Shown: in pieces, positions 34,814 to 44,149 of the stretch
Position numbering within the stretch: position 1 is the stretch's first letter
Layout: every line of letters begins with the position of its first letter
Source: UBA9676 sp963837105
GTDB taxonomy: Bacteria; Actinomycetota; Actinomycetes; Streptosporangiales; Streptosporangiaceae
Direction: 5' to 3'
Length of the DNA stretch: 64,000 nucleotides
NCBI GenBank assembly: GCA_963837105.1
Contig: CAWIMG010000039.1
Coordinates: forward strand, 1 to 64,000
Notes under the pieces: generated by a model
Databases searched by the model: none
The model's input: the letters and a program-made list of their open reading frames with translations, nothing else
What the model was told of the DNA's origin: nothing
Program-made: the position numbers and the translations under genes

Positions 34814-36917
34814 TCAGGACGACGCGGCCTGCTCGATGAACACCTGCTGGGCACCCCGGCGGGCCTCGCCCTCGGCCGGGTGGCGGCGGATGTACTCACC
34901 ATCGGGCTGCATGTCCCACGCCGAGCAGTTGTCATCCTCGTAGACACGCAGGACGCTCTCCAGCTCGGCCTTGATGGCCGGATCGCAGATGGGAGTGACC
35001 ACCTCCATCCGCCGGGAAAGGTTGCGGGTCATCAGGTCGGCCGAGCCGATGAAGAACTCGGGTTCGCCATCGTTCTCGAAGCGGTAGATCCGGCTGTGCT
35101 CGAGGAACCGCCCGAGGGTGCTGTAGACCCGGATGGTGGGTGACAGCCCCGGGACTCCTGCCCGCAGGCAGCACAGGCCGCGGATGTTCAAGACGATGGG
35201 GACACCGGCCAGGCTGGCCTGGTAGAGCTCCCGGATCAGCTCGGTGTCCTGCAGCTGGTTCATCTTGGCCGCGATGCCGCAGGGGCGTCCGGCGCGGGCG
35301 TGCGCGGCCTCGCGCCGGATCAGCGCAATGAACCGCTCGCGCAGGTCGTGCGGTGCCACCAGCAGCTTGCCCGGGGCCGGGGCGGGGATGCCGGCGGTCA
35401 GCTCGTTGAAGACCGCCGCCGCGTGCGCGGCCAGCTCGGGATCCGCGCTGAGCAGCCCGAGATCCTCATACAGCCGGGCCGTTCCCGCATGGTAGTTTCC
35501 GGTGCCGACGTGGAGGTACCGGCGGATGCCGTCCGGCTCCTCCCGCACCACCAGCGCCAGCTTGACGTGCGTCTTGACCCGCTCCACGCCATAGGCGACG
35601 TGCGCTCCCGCCTGTTCGAGCTCCCTCCCCCAGCTGATGTTGGGCGCCTCGTCGAATCGTGCGGTGATCTCGACCAGGACCGCCACCTGCTTGCCCTGCC
35701 GGGCCGCTTCCTTGAGCGCCTGGACGATCGGGGAGCGGCTGCCGGTCCGGTAGATCGTGAGCTTGATCGCCAGCACGGCCGGATCCACCGCGGCACTCTC
35801 CAGGAACTGCAGGACCGAGGTGTCGAAGCTGTGATACGGCAGGTGCACCAGGATGTCCCCGCGGCGGATCTCGTCGAACATCGCGGCCGGATCGGTGCGG
35901 TCCAGGCTCCGCAGCCGCGAATGGGTGACCGGCCGGTACGGCGGGTCACGCAGCTCGTCGTGGCCCGCCACCGGCAGTTCCATGAGGTCCCCGAGGCTGA
36001 GCAGCCCGGGGGTCGCGATGATGTCGGCAGGGTCGGCATCGAGCTGGGACGCGAGCCAGCCCCGCAGGCTCACCGGCATGTCGGGGCTGGTTTCCAGGCG
36101 TACCACGCCCGCGTACTTCCGGGCGGTCAGCTCGGCCGTGACCATCCCGATGATGGCACCGGGCGAGAGGTCCACGTCGTCATCCCCGGCCTGGTCGGCC
36201 CACGGGTCATCCTTGGCCCCGCGGGAGACCCGGAAGAAGTAGCTGGCCAGTTCCGACGCCCGCGGGAAGAGCGCGCCCAGGTTGTCCGCGATCACCTGCT
36301 CAAGGGGCACCCAGCCGGCCTGATCCGGCAGCGGCACCCACCGCGGCCGGTTGCGCCGGCACTTTGATCCGGACAAAACGGCGGTTGCGCCGGCCCGGCT
36401 CGGTGACCTGGACCGCCAGGTTGAGGCCGAGGTTGCTGATGAACGGGAAGGGATGTGCGGCGTCCGCCGCAAGCGGGGTGAGGATCGGTTCCACCGAGTC
36501 CGCGAAATACTGGGCGAGGAAGTCCCGCTGCGAGGGGCCGAGATCCCCGACATCCAGGATCGGGGTCCCCAGGTCGCGCAGGGCAGGGCGCAATTGCTCC
36601 TCGACCAGCCTGGCCACCAGCACCTGCTGGGACCGCAACTCCGCGCGGCAGGCCTGGAGCACCTCAGCCGCGGTCAGGCCGTCCGGCCCATGCCTGTCCT
36701 CACCCCTGCGGACCCGCCGGAGCAGGCCGCCGATCCGCTTCATCGCGAACTCGTCGTAGATCATGCCCATGATCCCGGCGAACTTGACCCGCTCCAGCAG
36801 CGGCTCCGCCGGGTCCTCGGCCAGGGCCAGCACGCGGCGGGCGAAGCTGAGCCAGCTCAGCTCCCGGTTGATAAGGGCTCCCGGAGAGTCCGGCGTGAGC
36901 GGTACAGGCTGCGGCAT
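34814..36917 (-). CDS. ppk1: polyphosphate kinase 1, one frameshift
   Basis: Makes polyphosphate from ATP. About 700 residues in two frames. The first (36917 to about 36350) has INRELSWLSFARRVLALAED and the N-terminal domain up to RRFVRIKVP. The second continues RPRWVPLPDQ and contains SFDTSVLQFLESAAVDP, KLTIYRTGSRSPIVQAL, VEITARFDEAPNISWGREL, the catalytic region RVKTHVKLALVVRE with YLHVGTGNYH, and RIYRFENDGEPEFFIGSADL with MTRNLSRRMEV. All three are PPK1 hallmarks. A single-base error near 36350 explains the break. Phosphate-starvation control is usual for the family; no PhoP box was identified here. Confidence 0.93.
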
Positions 36918-36974
36918 TGATCCCCACCTCGTGACAACCGCCCCAGCCTAACGGGCGGACCGGGGAACCCTCAG

Positions 36975-38165
36975 TCACGGTCCGTCGGCAGGCGCCGGCG
37001 AGACCCGCTCGGACCGGTGCAGGACCACGGCGATGAGTGGGTAGACCAGGACCGACAGCACCCCGGCACCGATCAGGGCGGCCGCGGTGGCGGGGAGCAT
37101 GACCCCGTCCCGCTCGCCGATCTCGGCCAGGGCGACCAGCAGCGGCATCGTGGTCGCGGTGATGAAGGTCATCTCCAGCCGCTGCCGGGCGGGCAGCACC
37201 CGCCGGTAGACCAGCAGCGAGGGCAGCCCGCGGACGACCAGCAGCAGGCCGAAGAGGATGAGCATCCGCAGCGGGTCGTGGGTCAGCGCGGGCAGGTCGA
37301 GGGTCATCCCGGAGGTGATGAAGAAGATCGGGATGAAGATGCCATAGCCGGCGACATCGAGCTTGCGCTCCAGCCCGGTCGTGTCGATGCTCATCCGGCG
37401 CGTCCAGGCCCGCAACACCATCCCGGCCAGGATGGCGCCGAGGACGACATCCAGGCCGAACCGGCTGGCGATGAGCAGCAGCGCGAACAGCAGCACCATC
37501 GCCCAGCGCAAGGTGGTCTGCCCGGTGTCGTCCTGGCCCTCCCTGATCACCCGCCGCAAGACCGGGCTCCGGGTCATCCCCGGCAGCGCGGTCAGCACGA
37601 GGGCGAGCACCCCGACCGCCGCTACCGAGGCGAGCGCGACGAAATGACCCCGCCGGGTGAGGAACACCGCGATGACCAGGATCGGGAACAGCTCCCCCAC
37701 CGTCCCCGCGGCCTCCACGTTGTGCCCGAACCGGCCGGCGAGCATGTCGTTGTCCCGCAAGATGGGCAGCAGAACTCCCAGCGCGGTCGTGGTGAGGGCC
37801 AGCGCGACCGGCACGTAATCCCTGACGTAGCCTGCCGCGCTCAGCCCGGCCACCACCCCGACCGCGATCACCGCCGACATCAGCCAGCCGGTTATCGCCA
37901 GCTGGCCCGGCTGCTGCCGCAGCAGTCTGGGTTCCAGCTGATAGCCCGCCAGCAGGAACAGGAAGCCCAGCCCGATGTTGGCCAGCAGCGCGATGTTCGA
38001 CGTTTCGGCCAGGCCCAGCACGTGCGGGCCGATCAGTATCCCGCCGAGCAGGAAGACCGCCACCTGCGGGACGCGCGGGCCCGGCAGGACGGCAACCACC
38101 AGCGGGGCGAGCGCCGCCACCAGCGCCACCGCCAGCAGGTCTTCCAGGCCCCGGTTAAGGTCCAC
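36975..38165 (-). CDS. cation/proton antiporter (CPA2/Kef type, membrane domain only)
   Basis: 396 residues with about 12 membrane helices, starting LEDLLAVALVAALAPLVVAV and containing FLLGGILIGPHVLGL and FLFLLAGYQLEPRLL. The NTD ion-binding helix and the IFIPIFFITSGMTLDLPAL segment are typical of the Na+/H+ exchanger (CPA2) family. No C-terminal TrkA-N regulatory domain is present. It is downstream of DUF2252 and upstream of ppk1 on the same strand, with gaps of 117 and 57 bases. Confidence 0.9.
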   Translation of the reverse strand: MDLNRGLEDLLAVALVAALAPLVVAVLPGPRVPQVAVFLLGGILIGPHVLGLAETSNIALLANIGLGFLFLLAGYQLEPRLLRQQPGQLAITGWLMSAVIAVGVVAGLSAAGYVRDYVPVALALTTTALGVLLPILRDNDMLAGRFGHNVEAAGTVGELFPILVIAVFLTRRGHFVALASVAAVGVLALVLTALPGMTRSPVLRRVIREGQDDTGQTTLRWAMVLLFALLLIASRFGLDVVLGAILAGMVLRAWTRRMSIDTTGLERKLDVAGYGIFIPIFFITSGMTLDLPALTHDPLRMLILFGLLLVVRGLPSLLVYRRVLPARQRLEMTFITATTMPLLVALAEIGERDGVMLPATAAALIGAGVLSVLVYPLIAVVLHRSERVSPAPADGP

Positions 38166-38282
38166 GCTGCCGTCTCAGCCCGCCGTAGCCGCAATCATCG
38201 GTGTCCTCCCCTGGGCCAGCAACGGGGTACGCAACGGCACCCACCAACCTAGTCACCAGGCCCCACCGGTAACAGACCGCGG

Positions 38283-39701
38283 TCAGTGCTCCACCGTCGC
38301 CAGCACCCGCCCGGCCGAGATGGCGTCGAGCAGCCGCTCGTAGTCCTCGTCGTTCTGGTCGGCGTAGGCAATGGCGAAGTCGGCGATGGCGTGATCGAAG
38401 TCCTCGCTGCTGCCCAGGTAGCCGGAGATCACGGTGGCCCGCGCGGTCCGGGCGTGTGCCCGGGCCAGCGCCCAGCCGCAGAGCCTGCCGTAGTAGTCGA
38501 GCTGGAGTGGGTCCATCAACTGGACACTCATGCTGCCCTTCATGTCGCGCAACTGCCGCACGTAGTACTGCTTGACGGGGGTGCCGGTGACCTCGCCGCT
38601 GCTTGTCCAGCCCAGGAACGGGTCGGACGCGGCCTGGGTGAGGCGCTGGCCCCTGACCACCCGCTCACCCTGGTGCTGATATTCGCTGTGGCCGGCGAAC
38701 GGGGCGAGCACCGACTCTTGCGCCTGCTTCAGCTGGAGGAACAGCGGCTCGTCGTCGCGGTCGCCGAGCAGCAGCATCACGAATGCCTCCAGCCCGACCG
38801 ATCCGACGCCGACGACCTTGCGGGCGAAGTCCCCGAAGTAGTAGCGGCGCAGCACCTCCCGCCGGTCCTCGGCCAGCGTGTCCTGGTAGAGCGCGACCGC
38901 GGCGCGCAGTTCTTCCAGGACACCGGGGTAGAGCTCGATGGGAAACCGGACGATCTCCGGATGGGCCGGCCGGATCCGGTACTGCCCCTCCACCTGGTCG
39001 CACATGGTCAGGAACGCCTTGAGGCTGGTGCGGCGCCGCGCCTTGGCGATGTCCTGGTGGCGGCGGCGCACCGCCTCCTTCGGCTGAATCGCGTCGAACA
39101 GCTTGCTGACCTCGTCGATGTCGATCCTGGAGTACCAGACCTTGAGGAACCGCATCGCCGCGTAGCTGGCCATCTCGGTGCGGTAACTGCGGACGGCCAG
39201 CCGCGCCGCGGTGTGGGCGTCGGCGTCGCCGAAGCCATTGTCCCGCGCGGCGATGGCGATGCTGGCCGCCAGGCGCTTGACATCCCAGTCGAACGGCGCG
39301 GGAAGCGTCTCATCGAAGTCGTTGACGTCGAAGACCAGCCGCCGGTCCGGCGCCGCGAACATGCCGAAGTTCAGCAGGTGCGCGTCGCCGCACGCCTGCA
39401 CCCGGATATCGGTGGTCGGCGTGTGCGCCAGATCCCAGGCCATCGGCGCCGCCGCACCCCGGAAATAGGAAAACGGCGAGGCTGCCATCCGCCCGTACCG
39501 GATCGGCACCAGATCGGGCACCCGGGTCGTGGCCTGCTGCTCCAAGACGGCGACCAGATCGGGCCGGTCGGCCGGCGGTGACCACTGCGCATGGCTCTGC
39601 CGGGGCACCAGCTTGCGCCGCTCACGCCCCCGCGCACGCCACTCATCGGGCGACAGCACCTCATGCGGAGGGACAAGCACCCCCGGCGAAACCTTGCTCA
39701 T
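38283..39701 (-). CDS. DUF2252 family protein
   Basis: 472 residues from ATG 39701 (MSKVSPGVLVPP). Family blocks are ASPFSYFRGAAAPMAWDL, VQACGDAHLLNFGMFAAPDR, VFDVNDFDETLPAPFDWDVK and LARAHARTA. The GDxHxxN and DFDE patterns resemble those of protein-kinase-like/aminoglycoside phosphotransferase folds, so a phosphotransfer role has been suggested for such families, but the substrate is unknown. No membrane segment. Codons upstream of the chosen ATG look antisense-like. Confidence 0.9.
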   Translation of the reverse strand: MSKVSPGVLVPPHEVLSPDEWRARGRERRKLVPRQSHAQWSPPADRPDLVAVLEQQATTRVPDLVPIRYGRMAASPFSYFRGAAAPMAWDLAHTPTTDIRVQACGDAHLLNFGMFAAPDRRLVFDVNDFDETLPAPFDWDVKRLAASIAIAARDNGFGDADAHTAARLAVRSYRTEMASYAAMRFLKVWYSRIDIDEVSKLFDAIQPKEAVRRRHQDIAKARRRTSLKAFLTMCDQVEGQYRIRPAHPEIVRFPIELYPGVLEELRAAVALYQDTLAEDRREVLRRYYFGDFARKVVGVGSVGLEAFVMLLLGDRDDEPLFLQLKQAQESVLAPFAGHSEYQHQGERVVRGQRLTQAASDPFLGWTSSGEVTGTPVKQYYVRQLRDMKGSMSVQLMDPLQLDYYGRLCGWALARAHARTARATVISGYLGSSEDFDHAIADFAIAYADQNDEDYERLLDAISAGRVLATVEH

Positions 39702-39899
39702 CAGCCCCCAACCCATGGCCGCCGGTGGCGGCCTGGCCCACCGGGCAGCAGACCGCCCGGCCACCGCCCGTGACAGCCGGCCACTATGTGCAGCCTAAGT
39801 TGGCGATGCCGTCACAGGCAATCGGCGCCCGCTGCCGGGGGAGCATCTACCCTGGTACCCGGCCCGGTGACGGCCAGCAAGGAGGCGGCACTGAATCCC

Positions 39900-41135
39900 A
39901 TGCGGCGCATGACGGCTCCACCGCGGGCGGCGGCAGACAGGCCGCTGCGGGTGGGGGCCGGTGTGTGCACGGCCACGCTGGCAGTGGCCCTGGCGAGTGG
40001 CTGCTCAGCCGGTCAGTCGCCACATGTGCCGGGCAGGCCCCCGCTGACGTTGACGGTGATGTCCTGGGGGTCGTTCTTCGGCGGCCTGCCCGGGAATTTC
40101 GGCACCCAGACATCCCCGGTGAAGGTGGCCCTGCCCGGAAGGGTGACCGAGGTAGGGACCTCGAACGCGGCCCAGTACGCGCTGCTGGCCAACGGCAGCC
40201 TGTACGCCTGGGGCCTAGGCACCCAGGGCGAGCTGGGCAATGGCGGTACGGATAGCTCCTTCGCCAGGCCGGTACGGGTGCGGTTCCCCGCTGGGGTGAA
40301 GATCGCCTACGTACCCACCGACGCCATGCCGTATGACACCGGCCTGGCCGTTGATACCCGCGGCCATGTCTGGGGGTGGGGCAACGACGGCGGCGGGGAT
40401 CTGTGCCTGGGGACCGCGGCCCGTTACCTGGTTCCAGTGGAACTGCCGTTCTCCGGTGTCACCGCGCTGGCCGGGGCGAGCAACCACGCGCTGTACGACG
40501 CCGGTGGCACCGTCTGGGCCTGCGGGCAGAACGTCGCCGGCGACCTGGGTGACGGCAGCCAGCACGGCAGCACCACCCCGGTCAAGGTGGCCGGCCTGCC
40601 CGGCCAGCCGGTCACCGCGCTGGTGGCCTCGTTCGCCAACTCCGGCGCGCTGCTCGCCAGCGGGCAGTACTACGACTGGGGATACAACGCCCAGGGCCAG
40701 CTGGGAGATGGGCATCCCGGCCACGCCTCCGACGTCCCGGTGCTGGTGCACCTGCCAGCTCCGGTGACACAGGTCGCCCAGGGCGGGTCGCTGTGGAACA
40801 ACGGGCAGACGCTGGTGATGCTGGCCGGCGGGTCGCTGTGGGCCTGGGGCAGCAACTGGGCCGGCCAGCTCGGCGACCGGACCCAGCGGATGCAGCCATC
40901 ACCGGTCGCCATCCACCCGCCCCCGGGAGTCACCTACCGCAGCCTGGCCACCGGGTCAGCCACCTCTTACGCGGTCTCCACGACGGGCAAGGTCTACGCC
41001 TGGGGGGTCAGCCACGTCGGGCAGGTCGGCGACGGACACACCCGCACCGCCATCACGCCGGTGCCCATCGCCGCCGGGGCCACCTCCATCTCCTCCACCG
41101 CGAACAACGCCGTCGTCAACGTCCCCGGACACTGA
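39900..41135 (+). CDS. RCC1-repeat lipoprotein
   Basis: 411 residues. A signal sequence ends in the lipobox LASGCSAG, so the mature protein is lipid-anchored outside the membrane. The rest consists of about six to seven RCC1-like blades marked by LYAWGLGTQGELGNGG, VWGWGNDGG, VWACGQNVAGDLGDGS, YDWGYNAQGQLGDG, LWAWGSNWAGQLGD and VYAWGVSHVGQVGDG. This predicts a beta-propeller. AAGGAGG lies 14 bases before ATG 39900. Bacterial RCC1 proteins are usually taken as binding scaffolds; the partner is unknown. Confidence 0.88.
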   Translation: MRRMTAPPRAAADRPLRVGAGVCTATLAVALASGCSAGQSPHVPGRPPLTLTVMSWGSFFGGLPGNFGTQTSPVKVALPGRVTEVGTSNAAQYALLANGSLYAWGLGTQGELGNGGTDSSFARPVRVRFPAGVKIAYVPTDAMPYDTGLAVDTRGHVWGWGNDGGGDLCLGTAARYLVPVELPFSGVTALAGASNHALYDAGGTVWACGQNVAGDLGDGSQHGSTTPVKVAGLPGQPVTALVASFANSGALLASGQYYDWGYNAQGQLGDGHPGHASDVPVLVHLPAPVTQVAQGGSLWNNGQTLVMLAGGSLWAWGSNWAGQLGDRTQRMQPSPVAIHPPPGVTYRSLATGSATSYAVSTTGKVYAWGVSHVGQVGDGHTRTAITPVPIAAGATSISSTANNAVVNVPGH

Positions 41136-41304
41136 CACCTGTCCCGCCCGGAGAGGTCAGGGACATGGAACTGCCGGCCACCACCGGACGATGCGGCGCG
41201 GACCGGCGGCATCGACGCCGCCGTGGTGAATCAAGTACGCTACCCCCGCCGCGTTTGGGGAGGTCAGTGACCTTCTCATCGACACGGTCAGCGTCACATC
41301 TCAA

Positions 41305-44070
41305 GTGGAAGCCGGGCTGTTGGCCACGCAGAGGCTCACCTTTCTGTTCACTGACATCGAGGGTTCCACGGCGATGCTGCGGCGTCTGGGAGCGACCTAC
41401 ACGGAGATTCTCACCGGTCATCATCAGCTGATCCGGGCAGGCCTGGCCACCCACGGCGGCCAGGAGGTTGACACTCAGGGCGACGCGTTCTTCGCGGTAT
41501 TCGCCTCTCCCACAGCCTGCCTGACCGCCGCGATCGAGATGCAGCGGGCATTCGTGTCGCATGCATGGCCAGCCGGTGAAAGCCTTCGGGTCCGCATGGG
41601 GGTCCACTCCGGCGATGCGTCGGAGACGCCGGTCGGCCTGGTTGGTCTCGATGTTCACCGCGGGGCCCGGATCGCGGCCGTCGCCCACGGGGGCCAGATC
41701 GTGCTCTCGGCCGCGACGGCCGCCCAGGTCCGCGACTCGATGCCGGCTGGCGCCTCCCTCGTGGACCTGGGCCTGCACCGGCTGAAGGATCTCGGCCGGC
41801 CGGAGCGGATCTTCCAGCTTGCGGCCGACGGGCTCCCGGTGGATTTCCCGCCGCTGAGGTCGCTGGATAATCCGCGGCTGCTGCACAACCTCCCATCACA
41901 AGTGTCGAGTTTCATCGGCCGCGACACTGAGCTGGCTCAGATACGCCACCTGGTCACCACCTGTCGCGTGGTCACCCTCACCGGCCCCGGCGGTGTGGGC
42001 AAGACCCGTCTCGGGCTGCAAGTCGCGGCTGAGCTGCTGGATGGCTCAGGTGATGGGGTCTGGTTTGTGGATCTCGCGCCACTGCAGGATGCGGACCTCG
42101 TCACGGTCACTGTCGCCAGCGCGCTCGGCATACCTGAGAACCCGGGCAGCCCCGCCATCGACACTCTTACCGAAGCGGTCGGCCAGCGGAACCTGCTCAT
42201 CATGCTGGACAATTGCGAGCACGTCCTCGACGCCTGCGCCAAGCTGGCGGATGCGCTCATGCGGAATTGCCCGAACGTGGTGCTGCTCGCGACGAGCCGT
42301 GAGCCACTGAGCATCGATGGCGAGCACGTGCACCGGGTTCCCTCCCTCCAGACGCCAGCGGACGGCGATGACCTGGCCGCCATCCGGAGCACCGAGGCCG
42401 TCACGCTATTTGCCGAGCGCGCCGCCCAGCATGGGGTGCAACTCGGCTGGGATCAGCAGACCGCTTCGGTCATCAGCCGCATCTGCCGGCGGCTCGACGG
42501 CATTCCCCTGGCCATCGAGCTGGGTGCCGCCCGGCTGCGGGTCATGCCGGTAGCCGAGCTCGATGCTCGGCTCGACCAGCGTTTCAGCATTTTGACGGGC
42601 GGCTCACGCGCGGCCATGCCGCGCCACCAGACCCTGCGTGCCATGGTCGACTGGTCCTGGGAGTTGCTCAATGCCGCCGAGCGCCAGGTGCTTGCACGTC
42701 TGGCGGTGTTCGCGGGGGGGTTCGACCTTGCCGCCGCCGAGGCTGTCGTGGCAGGTGAGCAGGTGCCCGGTAATGAGATCATCAGGCACCTCGGTGCGCT
42801 GGTGGACAAGAATCTCGTGCAGTTCGACGACACCGCTGCCGGGCCGGGCCGTTACCGGCTGCAGGAAACCGTGCGGCAGTACGCAGCCCGCGAGCTCGAA
42901 GAACAGGGCCTGGCGGCGGCTGAAGACACCCGGCTCGCCCATCGCAATCACTACCTCGCTCTCGCGGATGCGGCCGCGCCGCAACTCGTGGCGCGCGATC
43001 AAGCCGAGTGGCTCGGCCGTCTTGATCTGGAACTCGGCAATCTCCGAGCCGCCATCGCCTTCAGCCTGAAGCAGGCTGACCCTGCACCCGGCCTCCAGCT
43101 GGTCTCCTCTTTGCGGGTGTTCTGGAAGGCGCGCGGGCACGCCTCGGAAGCAGTCGATGCTCTGCGGGCACTGCTTGATCTGCCAGCCGCCCAGGCCGGG
43201 ACGCCGCTGCGGGCACGGGCGCTGGCCTGCACTGCCTACCTCCTAGAGCAAACTGGCGGCTACCAGCTAGCCGAGGGATATTGCGACGAGGCGCTCACGA
43301 TAGCCCGGGCCGCCGGGGACGACTACCTGGCCGCCGACCTGCTGTACATACGTGCTTTCATCCTGCTGCGCCAGGGACGGCAGGACGCCGCGCTGCCGCT
43401 TATCGCAACAGGCCTGAGCGTGGCGTCCCGGCTCGCGGATCCCCATCTCACTGGCCGCCTGCTCTCCGCCCGGTCGTTCGCGCTGGACGTCGCGGGCGAT
43501 CACGCGGGCGCGGCCCGGGATGCGGTCGAGTCACTGCGGCACTTCCGCCAGGCCGGTGACCAGCGGGAGGTAGGGACGATAGTCGGCAATCTCGGGTACG
43601 CCGAGTTGTCCATGGGCGACCTGGATTCCGCCCGCGCCCACCTGCTCGAGTCGCTCGGGATCTTCCGTGCGCTCAATGATCAGGACGGCGTCGTCTATGA
43701 GACCTTCAATCTGGGCCTGGCCGAGTACCTCAGTGGCGCGCCAGGCGCGGCCGGAACCCGCTTCGCGGAATCGCTTGACCTGGCCCGGCGGGTGGGGATG
43801 AAGGCAAGCACCGGCTACGCCCTGATCGGCCTGGCAATGACCAGCGGTGAGGCCGACATGGGCCGGTCGGCCCAGCTGCACGGCGCGGCCGACCAGGTGC
43901 TGGCCGAGCTGGGCGAGACAGTCGAGCCGCTGGAGGGCGGATTGCGCGATCGCGACCGCCAGCGCCTGCGTTCCCGCATGGGCACCAGGGCTTTCGAGGC
44001 TGAGTATGCGGCCGGGCGGTCGCTGACGCCGGAGGAGATGCTCGCCCTGGCACTTGGCCACCGGGCATGA
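41305..44070 (+). CDS. class III nucleotide cyclase fused to STAND ATPase and TPR repeats
   Basis: 921 residues. The N-terminal cyclase domain (about 8-170) has FLFTDIEGSTAMLRRLG and DTQGDAFFAVF, giving both metal-binding aspartates. The middle NB-ARC/STAND ATPase has TLTGPGGVGKTRLGLQV (Walker A), NLLIMLDNCEHVLD (Walker B), LLATSREPL and GIPLAIELGAARLR. The C-terminal half is a run of TPR-like helices. It starts with GTG 41305 and stands alone, convergent with the UbiB gene. It probably makes cAMP in response to a bound ligand or protein. In this family the cyclase may also be inactive, but here the metal sites are kept. Confidence 0.93.
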   Translation: MEAGLLATQRLTFLFTDIEGSTAMLRRLGATYTEILTGHHQLIRAGLATHGGQEVDTQGDAFFAVFASPTACLTAAIEMQRAFVSHAWPAGESLRVRMGVHSGDASETPVGLVGLDVHRGARIAAVAHGGQIVLSAATAAQVRDSMPAGASLVDLGLHRLKDLGRPERIFQLAADGLPVDFPPLRSLDNPRLLHNLPSQVSSFIGRDTELAQIRHLVTTCRVVTLTGPGGVGKTRLGLQVAAELLDGSGDGVWFVDLAPLQDADLVTVTVASALGIPENPGSPAIDTLTEAVGQRNLLIMLDNCEHVLDACAKLADALMRNCPNVVLLATSREPLSIDGEHVHRVPSLQTPADGDDLAAIRSTEAVTLFAERAAQHGVQLGWDQQTASVISRICRRLDGIPLAIELGAARLRVMPVAELDARLDQRFSILTGGSRAAMPRHQTLRAMVDWSWELLNAAERQVLARLAVFAGGFDLAAAEAVVAGEQVPGNEIIRHLGALVDKNLVQFDDTAAGPGRYRLQETVRQYAARELEEQGLAAAEDTRLAHRNHYLALADAAAPQLVARDQAEWLGRLDLELGNLRAAIAFSLKQADPAPGLQLVSSLRVFWKARGHASEAVDALRALLDLPAAQAGTPLRARALACTAYLLEQTGGYQLAEGYCDEALTIARAAGDDYLAADLLYIRAFILLRQGRQDAALPLIATGLSVASRLADPHLTGRLLSARSFALDVAGDHAGAARDAVESLRHFRQAGDQREVGTIVGNLGYAELSMGDLDSARAHLLESLGIFRALNDQDGVVYETFNLGLAEYLSGAPGAAGTRFAESLDLARRVGMKASTGYALIGLAMTSGEADMGRSAQLHGAADQVLAELGETVEPLEGGLRDRDRQRLRSRMGTRAFEAEYAAGRSLTPEEMLALALGHRA

Positions 44071-44149
44071 CGATTCTTCCCGCTCCGGCGGCCGTGGACA
44101 GCGGGTCACACCGGATCAACCGGGTACCGGGCTCGCACGGTGAGGCGTG

